Assembly (NCBI RefSeq): GCF_017875275.1 | Contig: NZ_JAGGML010000001.1 | Location: forward strand, 4,175,001 to 4,239,000 | DNA length: 64,000 nt | From: Xanthobacter flavus | Lineage (GTDB): Bacteria > Pseudomonadota > Alphaproteobacteria > Rhizobiales > Xanthobacteraceae | Direction: 5' to 3' | Shown: positions 1 through 10,593 of the stretch, in pieces | Numbering within the stretch: position 1 is the first letter of the stretch | Layout of the letters: each line of letters begins with the position of its first letter | The notes under the pieces: model-generated | What the model was told of the DNA's origin: nothing | The model's input: the letters and a program-made list of their open reading frames with translations, nothing else | The model's database searches: none | Position numbers and translations under genes: made by a program

Positions 1-476
1 GCGCGCCCGGCGGCGAGAACGATTATTGCTACGTCATCATCCAGCCCCAGGGCTGGGCGCCGCTGATGCGGCTGGTCGGCCGCAAGGACCTGATCGACGA
101 TCCCAAGTTCGCCTCCCACGAGGCGCGCGCCCAGCGGCTGGAGCAGTGCTTCGAGATCATCGAGCGCTGGACCGTCCGGCGCACCAAGTTCGAGGTGATG
201 GAGGCGCTCAACGCCATCGACGTGCCCTGCGGGCCGGTGCTCTCCACCAAGGACATCCTGGATGATCGCGCGCTCTACGACCGCGGCTTCCTCGTGGAAG
301 TGCCGCACCCGGAGCGCGGGACCTATGTGACGGTCGGCTCGCCCATCGCGCTGTCCGCCAATCATGTGCCGGTGGAGCGCGCGCCGCTTCTCGGCGAGCA
401 CACCGACGAAGTCCTCGCGAGCGTGGGCTTCTCGGCCGAAGAAATCGCCGGCATGCGTGCCGCCGGTGCCGTCTGA
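1..476 (+). CDS. frc: Formyl-CoA:oxalate CoA-transferase, C-terminal part (5' end outside window)
   Basis: A class III CoA-transferase open from the window edge; about 157 codons are visible in the frame beginning at base 3. The start lies outside the window. The visible part begins with an APGGENDYCYV segment and continues through GRKDLIDDPKF and VPCGPVLSTKDILDD to a TVGSPIALS block, the order seen in the C-terminal half of formyl-CoA transferases. Such enzymes move CoA from formyl-CoA to oxalate in the cytoplasm, feeding oxalyl-CoA decarboxylase. The next two genes are OxlT-type carriers, which supports the oxalate assignment. Another family III CoA-transferase (CaiB/BaiF type) is possible because the N-terminal catalytic Asp region is not visible. 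Confidence 0.82.
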   Translation, partial: APGGENDYCYVIIQPQGWAPLMRLVGRKDLIDDPKFASHEARAQRLEQCFEIIERWTVRRTKFEVMEALNAIDVPCGPVLSTKDILDDRALYDRGFLVEVPHPERGTYVTVGSPIALSANHVPVERAPLLGEHTDEVLASVGFSAEEIAGMRAAGAV

Positions 477-588
477 CGGGGAGAAAACGACCCGTCCGAA
501 AAACGAAACGCCGCGCCACGAGGGACAATAAGAGGGTGGGGCGGTCAATCAGATCAAAAATAAAAGAATGGTCTAAGGGGTAGGAATA

Positions 589-1884
589 ATGAGCGAAATG
601 GCAGTGAAGGCGCCAGCGACGAATCGCTGGCTTCAGTTGGTCGCCGGCGTCGTCTGCATGGTGGCAGCAGCAAACATTCAGTATTCGTGGACCCTGTTTG
701 TTCCCGAGATCGTCACAGCGCACGGCTGGACCCGCGCGTCCGTTCAGGTCGCCTTCACCGTCTTCGTGGTGGTGCAGACCTGGCTCACGCCCATCGAGGG
801 CTACTTCATCGACAAGTACGGCCCGCGCGTGATGGTGCTGGTCGGTGGCTTCTTCACCGGCCTCAGCTGGGTGTTGAATTCCTACGCCGGATCGTTGACC
901 GCGCTTTATGTGGCCGCGGCTGTCGGCGGCATCGGCGTGGGCTGCGTCTACGCCACCTGCGTGAATGCCGCGCTGAAGTGGTTCCCGGATCGGCGCGGCC
1001 TCGCGGTCGGCCTCACCGCTGCCGGCTATGGCTCGGGCACGGTGCTGACCATCCTGCCCATCGCCGCCATGATCAAGTCGAGCGGCTATCAGGAAACCTT
1101 CTTCACCTTCGGCCTCGTGCAGGGCGCGGTGATCATGCTGGCCGCCGGCTTCCTGCGGGCTCCGGCCAAGACCGAGGTGACCTTCTCCTCGACGGTGGCC
1201 CAGTCCCGCCGGGACTACACGCTGGGAGAAGCGCTGCGCACCCCCGTGTTCTACGTGATGCTGACCATGTTCGTCCTCACCGTCTCCGGCGGCCTGATGG
1301 CGGTGGCGCAGCTGGGCGTGATCGCCGAGGACCTCGGCGTGAAGCACATCAACGTCGACCTGTACTTCTTCGCCATGGCCGCGCTGCCCTTCGCGCTGAT
1401 GCTGGACCGCATCCTGAATGGGTTCTCGCGTCCCTTCTTCGGCTGGATCTCGGACCACATCGGCCGCGAGAAGACGATGTTCTTCGCCTTCGCCCTGGAA
1501 GGTATCGGCATCGTCGCCCTCGGGACGTTCGGTACCAATCCCTGGGCGTTCATCATCCTCTCGGGCGTCGTCTTCCTTGCCTGGGGTGAGGTCTACTCCC
1601 TGTTCTCGGCAACCGCCGCGGACACCTTCGGATCGAAGCACATCGGCAAGATCTACGGCATGCTCTACACCGCGAAGGGCTTCGCCGCCCTTCTGGTGCC
1701 GCTGGCCAACCTGCTGATGGAGGCGACCGGCACCTGGACGACCGTGCTCTACACGGTCGCCGCCATGGACCTCACCGCCGCCTTCGCCGCCCTCTTCGTC
1801 CTGCGGCCCATGCTCGCCCGCCATCACCGGCTCAATGCCGAGGCTGCGGCTGCGGCGACGGCCACGCGCCAGGCAACCGCCTGA
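589..1884 (+). CDS. OxlT-like MFS transporter (oxalate/formate antiporter family), copy 1
   Basis: A 431-residue, roughly 12-helix major facilitator protein. The N-terminus has the OFA-family look (NIQYSWTLFVPEI, then RASVQVAFTVFV). A loop DKYGPRVMVLVGG follows at about residues 75-90, and a second-half equivalent reads SDHIGREKTMF. OxlT-type carriers exchange oxalate and formate across the inner membrane, and the upstream CoA-transferase fits that role. A GGGGTAGGAA ribosome-binding site sits just before the ATG. A perfect 12-bp GC-rich hairpin follows the stop. A second, clearly paralogous copy begins about 650 bases downstream. Substrate is inferred from family and context; formate or another dicarboxylate is possible. 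Confidence 0.8.
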   Translation: MSEMAVKAPATNRWLQLVAGVVCMVAAANIQYSWTLFVPEIVTAHGWTRASVQVAFTVFVVVQTWLTPIEGYFIDKYGPRVMVLVGGFFTGLSWVLNSYAGSLTALYVAAAVGGIGVGCVYATCVNAALKWFPDRRGLAVGLTAAGYGSGTVLTILPIAAMIKSSGYQETFFTFGLVQGAVIMLAAGFLRAPAKTEVTFSSTVAQSRRDYTLGEALRTPVFYVMLTMFVLTVSGGLMAVAQLGVIAEDLGVKHINVDLYFFAMAALPFALMLDRILNGFSRPFFGWISDHIGREKTMFFAFALEGIGIVALGTFGTNPWAFIILSGVVFLAWGEVYSLFSATAADTFGSKHIGKIYGMLYTAKGFAALLVPLANLLMEATGTWTTVLYTVAAMDLTAAFAALFVLRPMLARHHRLNAEAAAAATATRQATA

Positions 1885-1903
1885 ACGGGACGATCTGAAC
1901 GAC

Positions 1904-1935
1904 CGAACCGGGCGGTGCTGCCGCCGCCCGGTTCG
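1904..1935 (+). terminator. GC-rich hairpin after the first OxlT-like gene
   Basis: CGAACCGGGCGG (1904-1915) pairs perfectly with CCGCCCGGTTCG (1924-1935) around an 8-base loop, 19 bases after the stop codon. No T-run follows, so it may pause polymerase or protect the mRNA 3' end rather than terminate alone. A true intrinsic terminator lies about 120 bases further on. Confidence 0.6.
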
Positions 1936-2053
1936 AGGTGATCAGGGCCAATGCGTGGCATCGGGTTTTTAACCGAGCCTCAAAGCCCCCATGAACACGC
2001 GAGGCTTCGGCCGCGCGAGACAGAGTCCCTCCACCGCCATTTGGCGGTCCCTC

Positions 2054-2081
2054 AAGCCCCGGCTCCGGCCGGGGCTTTTTT
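2054..2081 (+). terminator. Intrinsic terminator between the two OxlT-like genes
   Basis: AAGCCCCGG (2054-2062), loop CTCCGG, CCGGGGCTT (2069-2077), followed by a T-run to 2081. This is a classic Rho-independent terminator and separates the two transporter genes into different transcripts. Confidence 0.85.
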
Positions 2082-2350
2082 CGTCTTATGGGGCTTTCGG
2101 TCGACGAGAATGGGGGCGCGACAGGTCGCTGTCGACGCACCGGTCCGCCTTTGCTCACGAAGCGGAGTGGCTTGGCAGGTCCAAGGCAAGAATGTAGAAG
2201 ACGAATATGAGCTAATATATTTCTATTCAGATCAGTAATTTGCAAGACGTGGTCTGTTTTTAGGCCGATGCAATTGGTGAGCTAGACTGGTGCTTATTTG
2301 GATGGCCGAAGATTGATCGGCGCCGATATATGATGGGTCCGATGCAATAC

Positions 2351-2420
2351 GGCTCCGTTAGCCAAAAATACAGCAGGAAGTAACGGTTACATAGCCGTAA
2401 CGGCATTCTGTATACCAGAT
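2351..2420 (+). promoter_or_regulatory. AT-rich promoter region with clustered inverted repeats before the second OxlT-like gene
   Basis: The non-coding stretch 1885-2537 turns AT-rich after about 2190, unlike its surroundings. It holds GTAAC-G-GTTAC (2380-2390), CCGT-A-ACGG (2396-2404) and TCTG-TATAC-CAGA (2407-2419), with a further CCGTTA at 2355-2360. Repeated TAACGG/CCGTTA half-sites plus a TATAC-centred repeat look like one or two operators; FCD-type GntR regulators often bind TATAC-centred sites. No regulator gene is adjacent, so the binding protein is unknown. Confidence 0.4.
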
Positions 2421-2537
2421 TCCTGGGGCATTTTCTCCCGCGGTTCGCGAACGGGGCGATCAACGTCCCGAACAAGAATGGCGACCGTCACGGGCCGTTC
2501 ATCGCACACGATGATCCCCAGTGAGAAAGGGAAGGAA

Positions 2538-3845
2538 ATGGCTCAGAATTCCGCAGCGCCTGTCGGCGGCCCCATGGGAGGGCGTTGGCTGCAACTGCTC
2601 ATCGGCGTCATCTGCATGTCGATGATCGCCAATCTTCAGTATGGGTGGACGCTGTTCGTCGAACCCATGAACGAGAAGCACCAGTGGGGCCGCGCCTCCA
2701 TTCAGGTCGCCTTCACCATCTTCGTGCTGTTCGAGACTTGGCTGGTCCCTGTCGAGGGCTGGTTCGTGGACAAGTTCGGCCCGCGGATCGTCGTGTTCAT
2801 CGGCGGTATCCTGTGCGCGTTGTCCTGGTATCTGAATTCGCGGGCGGATAGCCTCGCCATGCTTTACGTCTCGGCTGCCCTCGGCGGAACTGGCGCGGGT
2901 GCGGTGTATGGTACCTGCGTCGGCTCGGCGCTGAAGTGGTTCCCCGACCGCCGCGGTCTTGCCGCCGGCATCACCGCCGCCGGTTTCGGCGCCGGCTCCG
3001 CGCTCACGATCGTGCCCATCGCGGCCATGATCAAGTCGCAGGGCTACGAGCACACCTTTCTGTTCTTCGGCTTGCTGCAGGGCATCGTGGTGATGGTGCT
3101 CTCGCTGCTGCTCCGGGCGCCGAAGGAGGGCCAGCTGCCCCCGGTCAAGGTGTCCGCCACCCAAAGCCGCCGCAACTACGGGCCGGGCGAGATGGTGAAG
3201 GCCCCGGTGTTCTGGGTCATGTACCTGATGTTCGTGCTGGTGGCGGCGGGCGGCCTGATGGCGACCGCGCAGCTCGGCTCCATCGCCAAGGACTTCAAGA
3301 TCGCCGACGTGCCGGTCTCGATCCTCGGCCTGACCATGCCGGCGCTGACCTTCGCGCTGTCCATCGACCGCGTGCTGAACGGCCTCACCCGTCCGTTCTT
3401 CGGCTGGGTGTCGGACAACATCGGCCGTGAGAACACCATGTTCATCGCTTTCGGCCTCGAGGCCGTGGGTGTGCTGGCCCTGGCGCACTTCGGCTCCAAT
3501 CCGGTGCTGTTCGTGCTGCTGACCGGCCTCGTGTTCTTCGCCTGGGGCGAGATCTACTCACTCTTCCCGGCCACCTGCGGCGACACCTTCGGCGGCAAGT
3601 ACGCCACCACCAACGCCGGCCTCCTCTATACCGCCAAGGGCACGGCCTCGCTGGTGGTGCCGATGGCCTCGGTGGCCGTGGCCAGCCTCGGCAACTGGGA
3701 CCTGGTGTTCATGATCACCGCTGCGGTCAACGCGATCGCCGCTCTCATGGCCATCTTCGTGCTGAAGCCGATGCGCAGCCGCTTCGTGGCCGGTGCGGCC
3801 GCCGAGGCGACTGCCGAGCCGGCGCGCGCGAAGGTCACCGGCTGA
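2538..3845 (+). CDS. OxlT-like MFS transporter (oxalate/formate antiporter family), copy 2
   Basis: 435 residues from the ATG at 2538, which directly follows AAAGGGAAGGAA. A longer in-frame start at 2478 has no comparable site and would add 20 residues absent from the paralogue. The protein closely parallels copy 1: NLQYGWTLFV near the N-terminus, DKFGPRIVVFIGG at the TM2-TM3 loop, WFPDRRGLA and SDNIGRENTMF at the second-half loop. The N-terminus carries a short GGPMGG linker. It has its own AT-rich promoter region and terminator, so the two carriers can be regulated separately, perhaps for different acids, affinities or directions of exchange. Exact substrate is not proven. Confidence 0.8.
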   Translation: MAQNSAAPVGGPMGGRWLQLLIGVICMSMIANLQYGWTLFVEPMNEKHQWGRASIQVAFTIFVLFETWLVPVEGWFVDKFGPRIVVFIGGILCALSWYLNSRADSLAMLYVSAALGGTGAGAVYGTCVGSALKWFPDRRGLAAGITAAGFGAGSALTIVPIAAMIKSQGYEHTFLFFGLLQGIVVMVLSLLLRAPKEGQLPPVKVSATQSRRNYGPGEMVKAPVFWVMYLMFVLVAAGGLMATAQLGSIAKDFKIADVPVSILGLTMPALTFALSIDRVLNGLTRPFFGWVSDNIGRENTMFIAFGLEAVGVLALAHFGSNPVLFVLLTGLVFFAWGEIYSLFPATCGDTFGGKYATTNAGLLYTAKGTASLVVPMASVAVASLGNWDLVFMITAAVNAIAALMAIFVLKPMRSRFVAGAAAEATAEPARAKVTG

Positions 3846-3890
3846 GGCTCTGCCTCTTCATTTGGCCCACCTACCCCGGGCCCAACTTGA

Positions 3891-3916
3891 GGGAGCGGCT
3901 TGCCGCTCCCTTTCTT
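3891..3916 (+). terminator. Intrinsic terminator after the second OxlT-like gene
   Basis: GGGAGCGG (3891-3898), loop CTTG, CCGCTCCC (3903-3910), then TTTCTT. It ends at the stop codon of the convergent small ORF on the other strand. Confidence 0.82.
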
Positions 3917-4176
3917 CAATTGCCGCGCGGAGCAGAATGGGCGAACGGACCCGCATGGACCATCACGAGGGTCGAGATCGAGCCTCTCGTGTCGGAGGCC
4001 GGTGCACTCTGCATGCGGGCAAACCCCGGCTCGGGCGTCTGCAACAGGACATCCTCGATCGGGATGCCGGGGCCGCCGGCCACCGTCATGTACGGCTTCT
4101 GGGCCGTGAGCCCGTTGGCAGCGAAGGTGAGGACGATCCCGAAAAGGCCGAAAGCCGTAAGCTCAAGCGCGTTCAT
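3916..4176 (-). CDS. Small exported or membrane-anchored protein of unknown function (86 aa)
   Basis: Read from the ATG at 4176, preceded by GGGAGAGAG, a good ribosome-binding site. The first 25 residues form a hydrophobic segment (MNALELTAFGLFGIVLTFAA) ending near NGLTAQ, which resembles a signal peptide or single anchor. The remainder is polar, with no cysteines and no domain I recognise. A longer in-frame start exists but would bury the hydrophobic segment. The gene is convergent with the second OxlT-like gene and shares its terminator position. About 120 bases upstream lies GTATAC-centred DNA resembling the site near 2413. The protein may be real but lineage-restricted. Confidence 0.5.
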   Translation of the reverse strand: MNALELTAFGLFGIVLTFAANGLTAQKPYMTVAGGPGIPIEDVLLQTPEPGFARMQSAPASDTRGSISTLVMVHAGPFAHSAPRGN

Positions 4177-4404
4177 AACTCTCTCCCGGCATGATGCCGA
4201 AGGGATGCGGCGCGTTCCGCCGGGCCTGATTTCGGTCGCCCGACGCTTCCGCGTCCCGGTACGACCGTCTTGTACCGCGTTCGCCTGCCTCCGTGGTATA
4301 CAAAATACGCAGGGGCGGACCCGCAATGCTGCATAGCAGCATTGCCCGGCCCAGCCGACAAGCGCGCACAAGCGCGCAGGCGCTAGCCTGACAAAGACGA
4401 CCGT

Positions 4405-6051
4405 TCAGGCCTGGGCGAGGGCGCCGAGGTGGGCGATAAGACCGGCCGTCGAGCCCGATGCGTCGGGCGGGAGCGATCCGCCTTCCACGGCCGGAAGGAA
4501 TTGGGTCGCCAACTCCTTCCCCAGCTCCACGCCCCATTGGTCGAAGGCGTTGATCCCCCAGACCGCCGCCTCGACGAACACCCGATGCTCATAGAGCGCG
4601 ATGATGCGGCCGAGGGAGAACGGGTCGAGCTCGGCATATGCCAGCGTTATGGAGGGTCGGTCTCCGGGGAAGACGCGATGGGGCGCGATAGCGGCGACCT
4701 GATCTGCGTCGAAGCCCTTCCCGACCAGCTGCGCCGCGGCTTCCTCCAGCGTGCGCCCACGCATGAGCGCTTCCGCCTGCGCCAGGCAATTGGCCACCAG
4801 AAGGTTCTGGTGGGGCTTCAGGTTCGGCTCATGCCCTTGCGCCGCGATCAGGAATTCCACGGGCACGGTGTCGGTGCCCTGGTGGAGCAGCTGGAAGAAG
4901 GCATGCTGGGCATTCGTGCCCGGCTCACCCCATACGATGGGGCCGGTTCCGCGCGAGACCGGGCGGCCTTCGCGCGTCACGCTCTTGCCATTGCTCTCCA
5001 TGTCAAGCTGCTGGAGATACGCAGGCAGGCGCGCAAGGCGCTGGTCGTAGGGAATGATGGCGCGGCTCGGGAAGCGGCAGACGTTGCGGTGCCACAGGCC
5101 GACGAGGCCGAGCAGCACCGGCATGTTCTGGTCGAGCGGCGCGGAGCGGAAATGCTCGTCCATCGCCGCCGCGCCGGCAAGGAATTCGCCGAAGCGGTCC
5201 GGGCCGATGGCGACCATCACCGGAAGGCCGATGGCCGACCACACCGAATAGCGGCCGCCCACCCAGTCCCAGAAGCCGAAGGTCCGCTCTCGCGAAATGC
5301 CGAAAGCCTCCACCCGATCGAGCGCCGTCGAGACGGCGGCGAAGTGGTCGCCCACTGCCGCCTCGCCGAGGGCATCCGCGATGAAGGCCCGCGCCGTTCC
5401 CGCGTTGCACATGGTCTCGACGGTGGTGAAGGTCTTGGAGGCGACGATGAACAGCGTCGTCGCCGGGTTCAGCCCCTTGAGCGTGTCGGCGATGTGGGCG
5501 CCGTCCACATTGGAGACGAAGTGGCAGCGCGGCCCATCGTGATAGGGCGCCAGAGCGCCGGCCACCATGGCCGGCCCGAGGTCCGACCCGCCGATCCCGA
5601 TGTTGACCACATCGGTGAAGGCGTTGCCCCGCGCACCCGCGATCCGCCCCTCGCGCACCGCATACGCGAAGTTTGCGAGGTTGCGCAGGGTTTCGTCGAT
5701 GCCGGTCTTCACATCGATGCCGTCGACGGTAATGCCGTCATCCGAGCGGTTGCGGAGCGCGGTGTGGAGTACCGCCCTGTCCTCGGTGAGATTGATGTGG
5801 TCGCCGGCAAACATGGCGTCCCTCATCTGCTCGACGCCGGCCGCCCGGGCGAGATCCATTAGCAGGGCCAGCGTCTCGTCGGTGATCGCGGTCTTCGAGA
5901 AGTCCAGCAGCAGGTCGCCATAGCTGGTCGAGAAGCGCTCGAAGCGGTCGGCAGCGGTGAACAGATCGGCGATGCGCCCGGTCCGGCCTTTCCAGGCGGC
6001 ATCGAGGGCGGCAAAGGCGGCGTCGGTCGCGCTCGGATCGGGGTGCGTCAT
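4405..6051 (-). CDS. pgi: Glucose-6-phosphate isomerase
   Basis: 548 residues, the usual length of the bacterial enzyme, which interconverts glucose-6-phosphate and fructose-6-phosphate. The first family signature is visible ([16 protein letters not shown], about residue 265). So are the catalytic Glu/His region ([20 protein letters not shown]) and the second signature near the C-terminus ([13 protein letters not shown]). AAAGGAGG precedes the ATG. It is the last gene of zwf-pgl-pgi, 15 bases after pgl, so the operon links the oxidative pentose phosphate or Entner-Doudoroff entry to hexose recycling. No edd or eda is in the window. Confidence 0.97.
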   Translation of the reverse strand: MTHPDPSATDAAFAALDAAWKGRTGRIADLFTAADRFERFSTSYGDLLLDFSKTAITDETLALLMDLARAAGVEQMRDAMFAGDHINLTEDRAVLHTALRNRSDDGITVDGIDVKTGIDETLRNLANFAYAVREGRIAGARGNAFTDVVNIGIGGSDLGPAMVAGALAPYHDGPRCHFVSNVDGAHIADTLKGLNPATTLFIVASKTFTTVETMCNAGTARAFIADALGEAAVGDHFAAVSTALDRVEAFGISRERTFGFWDWVGGRYSVWSAIGLPVMVAIGPDRFGEFLAGAAAMDEHFRSAPLDQNMPVLLGLVGLWHRNVCRFPSRAIIPYDQRLARLPAYLQQLDMESNGKSVTREGRPVSRGTGPIVWGEPGTNAQHAFFQLLHQGTDTVPVEFLIAAQGHEPNLKPHQNLLVANCLAQAEALMRGRTLEEAAAQLVGKGFDADQVAAIAPHRVFPGDRPSITLAYAELDPFSLGRIIALYEHRVFVEAAVWGINAFDQWGVELGKELATQFLPAVEGGSLPPDASGSTAGLIAHLGALAQA

Positions 6052-6066
6052 GGATCTGACCTCCTT

Positions 6067-6784
6067 TCAGGGGCACCACATCACGTCGACAGGCGCGCGT
6101 GCCCTCAGGACGGCGCGGACGGGCAAGTCCTCGACCGGGCCGCTGGCGCAGGCGCGCTCCAACACGGCGCGCTTGGTCATGCCCTCGATGTGCAGCACCA
6201 GGGTGTCGGCTGAAACCAGCCGGGGCAGGGTGAAGGTGATGCGCGGTTCGCCCGCCGCATCGGCCCGCACGGCGATGAGGGCTTCGGGCGCGGACGGGTC
6301 GATGGCCGCCGCAAGGGTTTCGGCGCCAGGGAAGAAGGACGCGGTGTGTCCATCGTCGCCCATCCCCAGCACCACGGCCGCGAAAGGGGCGGGGAGGGTG
6401 GCGATCGCGGCCGTTGCCATTGCAAGGCCATCCTCCGGCGTCGCGGCGCCGGTATAGAGCGGCACGAAGCGGGCGGCGGAGGCCGGCCCTTGCAGCAGAT
6501 GGCGTCGCACCAGGGCGGCGTTGGAGCGTTCCGACGTCTCAGGAACCCAACGCTCGTCCACGAGCGTCACCGCGACCCGGCTCCAATCGATGGGCGCGCC
6601 GGACAGCATTTCGAAAAAGGCCACCGGGGTCCGCCCGCCCGAGACGGCGAGGCTCGCGCTTCCGTCGCGGGCGATGCGGCCGCGCAGGGCCTCGGCCACG
6701 TGGGCGGCCAGCGCCCGGGCGAGGCCCGCGGAATCGTCGTAGGTGTTGAGGGCGATCGGAGTGGTCGACAGGGTCACGGAGGCC

Positions 6785-6795
<11 letters not shown>
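6067..6795 (-). CDS. pgl: 6-phosphogluconolactonase (DevB/SOL type)
   Basis: 242 residues when started at 6795, so that it overlaps the zwf stop by 11 bases; a start at 6813 is also possible. Hydrolyses 6-phosphoglucono-lactone to 6-phosphogluconate in the cytoplasm. Family features are LAVSGGRTPVAFFE near the N-terminus, the VTLVDERWVPETSERSN block, and GMGDDGHTASFFPGA in the middle. It lies between zwf and pgi in one transcript, the common arrangement in proteobacteria. Confidence 0.93.
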
Positions 6796-8260
<1,465 letters not shown>

Positions 8261-8486
8261 CCGGCCTTTCTCCTGTCTGGGCGGCCTTTCGCCCGTTGCG
8301 CCGATCATCCGATCCTCGACCGGATCAAGGTCTGAAGATCAAGGTCCGGCCGCAGCGGCGCGAGGGCAGTCTAGAGCAGGCATCGAGCGGATGGCACCGC
8401 AATCCGGCCGGAGTCCGCCTCTATTCCCACGGTGAGGAGACAGCCGAGTGACGGGCGGGCGAACAGCGCAGGCGACGAGCCTCGAA

Positions 8487-8516
8487 ACGCAAAACCGCGC
8501 GACGAGGGTCGCGCGG
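8487..8516 (-). terminator. Intrinsic terminator downstream of rpsU
   Basis: Read on the minus strand: CCGCGCGAC, loop CCTC, GTCGCGCGG, then TTTT followed by GCGTTTCG. It lies about 90 bases past the rpsU stop and separates it from the zwf operon. The rest of the 8261-8602 gap shows no convincing ORF and should hold the zwf promoter. Confidence 0.78.
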
Positions 8517-8602
8517 ATGCACAGCTTGCAAACCAACTGAGGAGACGCGTCCGACGGTCAGCTCGAATGCCCGGCGTTGCGGACCTCAGCGACCTGGGTG
8601 CT

Positions 8603-8836
8603 TCAGCGGGTGGTGGGGCGCGGCTTGGACGGGATGAGGCCTTCGCGCTGGGCGCGCTTACGGGCCAGCTTGCGGGCGCGGCGGATGGCTTCGGCCTCCT
8701 CGCGGGCGCGCTTCTCGGACGGCTTCTCGTAGTGGCCACGCAGCTTCATCTCGCGGAAGATCCCCTCGCGCTGCATCTTCTTCTTGAGCGCCTTGAGGGC
8801 CTGATCGACGTTGTTATCGCGGACGAGAACTTGCAC
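8603..8836 (-). CDS. rpsU: 30S ribosomal protein S21
   Basis: 77 residues with the S21 pattern: an [20 protein letters not shown] start, a [16 protein letters not shown] core and a strongly basic alpha-helical tail. It binds the 30S platform near the 3' end of 16S rRNA and helps initiation. The start codon is GTG, preceded by GAAGAGG. It appears monocistronic with its own terminator, the usual alphaproteobacterial context. Confidence 0.97.
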   Translation of the reverse strand: MQVLVRDNNVDQALKALKKKMQREGIFREMKLRGHYEKPSEKRAREEAEAIRRARKLARKRAQREGLIPSKPRPTTR

Positions 8837-9068
8837 GTGTTTACCTCTTCGAGCTGTTGCGCCGAGCCGGTGCCTAACCTGATTTGAAACATCGGACCGC
8901 AGAAGACGGCGCGTGCGCCTGACCTCGACCTGTCCGAAAGAAGCGCTCTCTTACCAGAAGAGGTGCAGCTTGTCCACACGCCTCGCGCGGGCGGAAAACG
9001 GGGGCGGCGCCTTGCGCCGGCTCACTTTCGCGGACGCCGGCGTCACCGGAACATGGTGCGGCGCCGGC

Positions 9069-9344
9069 TCAGCAGCCGGAGGCGGGCAACGCGGATTCGC
9101 CCTGCGTGCGGGCCATGAATATGGCGCCCCCGCTCCTCTGCGCTTCGCGACATAGAGCATCGAGTTCACTGCGGATGGCGGCGTCGGAAAAGCAGGTCGC
9201 CGCCTCGCGGATGCCCTGCATGAAGCGCAGCTCGATCTGGATCACGCGCCAGCTGCAATAGCGCCCCGACCGGGCCATGTGCCGCGCGAGGTCCCGCAGC
9301 CACTCGGAGAAGCGGTCCTTGATGCGATCGTCGGACAAAGACAT
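9069..9344 (-). CDS. Conserved-looking hypothetical protein (about 91 aa)
   Basis: The frame reads MSLSDDRIKDRFSEWLRDLARHM from 9344 and contains CSWRVIQIELRFMQGIREA and SELDALCREA. This is a soluble, probably all-helical protein with a short Ala/Ser-rich tail. I do not recognise a family. An in-frame start at 9416 exists but the added residues look non-coding. No strong ribosome-binding site is visible at 9344 (GGTGG only). It lies alone between rpsU and purK. Confidence 0.45.
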   Translation of the reverse strand: MSLSDDRIKDRFSEWLRDLARHMARSGRYCSWRVIQIELRFMQGIREAATCFSDAAIRSELDALCREAQRSGGAIFMARTQGESALPASGC

Positions 9345-9479
9345 CTGCCACCACAGTTTCGATGTGCGCCCGGGCGGTACTTTAAAACCACCCAGACCGA
9401 CCGAGTCATGCGTCAAACGCTGCGGCGCGTCATCAGGGCGATTCGTCTCAGTCCGTAGCGGAAGAGCCGGCTTAAGAGA

Positions 9480-10592
9480 TCAGCAGCCTTCGCTGTCCGG
9501 AAGGTTGGCGCAGGCCTGTGGATCGCGCGCGACCCGCACCACATGGCCCATCTTGCGGCCGGCGCGGGCCTCTTCCTTGCCATAGAGGTGGACGTGCGTG
9601 CCGGGCTCCGCGAGCAGCGCGTGCCAGTCATGCACGTCGGCACCGATGAGATTGGTCATCTGCGCCCGGCCGAGGCGGGACACCTCGCCGAGCGGCCAGC
9701 CGGCGATGGCGCGGACATGCTGCTCGAATTGGGACGTGACCGCGCCGTCCTGGGTCCAGTGACCGCTGTTGTGCACACGGGGCGCAATCTCATTCACGAT
9801 CACCCGCTCGCTCGAGCCCTGGCAGACCACGAACATCTCGACCGCGAACACGCCCTCGTATTCGAGCGCGTCGCCGATGTCCCGCGCCATGGCGCGCGCC
9901 TTGCGGGCGGCCTCGGGGGTGAGCGTGGCGGGGACCGTGGAGGTGTGCAGGATATGCTCGCGGTGGACGTTCTCGGTCACATCGTAGGCGCAGAATGCGC
10001 CGTCGGCCCGCCGGGCGGCCACCACCGAGACCTCGCGGGAAAAGCTGACGAAGCCCTCAAGGATCGCGCTCTGCCTTCCGAGCGCGTGCCACGCCGCGGT
10101 GAGGTCCTCGCCGGGGCGGATCATCACCTGCCCCTTGCCGTCATAGCCGAAGCGGCGCGTCTTCAGCACCGCGGGCAGTCCGAGCTGTACGACCGCGACT
10201 TCAAGGTCGGCGAGGCTGTCCACGGCGGCGAACGGCGCGGTCTCGATGCCGAGGTCGCGCACGAAGCTCTTTTCCGCGAGCCGGTCCTGCGTGATGGCCA
10301 GGGCCTTGGCACCGGGCCGAAGCGGCACGCGCGCGGCGAGGAATTCGGCGGTGGCCAGCGGCACGTTCTCGAATTCGTAGGTCACGACATCGACGCCGGC
10401 GGCGAACCGCGCCAGCGCGTCGAAATCGTCATAGGCGGCGCAAAAATGCGCGGCGCTCACATGGAAGGCGGGGCTGTCCTTGTCCGGGCACAGGACGTGC
10501 GCCTTGAGACCGAGCTCCGCCGCCGCGAGGGCGATCATGCGGCCGAGCTGGCCGCCGCCGAGTATGCCGATGACGCTGCCGGGACGAAGCAT
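9480..10592 (-). CDS. purK: N5-carboxyaminoimidazole ribonucleotide synthase
   Basis: 370 residues from the ATG at 10592; the longer frame to 10724 runs into purE coding sequence. An ATP-grasp enzyme converting AIR plus bicarbonate to N5-CAIR in purine synthesis. The N-terminus IGILGGGQLGRMIALAAAELG is diagnostic, and the ATP-grasp KTRRFGYDGKGQ and EIAPRVHNSGHWT blocks are clear. Start and purE stop are separated by one base (TGA-C-ATG), indicating translational coupling. Confidence 0.96.
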   Translation of the reverse strand: MLRPGSVIGILGGGQLGRMIALAAAELGLKAHVLCPDKDSPAFHVSAAHFCAAYDDFDALARFAAGVDVVTYEFENVPLATAEFLAARVPLRPGAKALAITQDRLAEKSFVRDLGIETAPFAAVDSLADLEVAVVQLGLPAVLKTRRFGYDGKGQVMIRPGEDLTAAWHALGRQSAILEGFVSFSREVSVVAARRADGAFCAYDVTENVHREHILHTSTVPATLTPEAARKARAMARDIGDALEYEGVFAVEMFVVCQGSSERVIVNEIAPRVHNSGHWTQDGAVTSQFEQHVRAIAGWPLGEVSRLGRAQMTNLIGADVHDWHALLAEPGTHVHLYGKEEARAGRKMGHVVRVARDPQACANLPDSEGC

Positions 10593-10593
10593 G

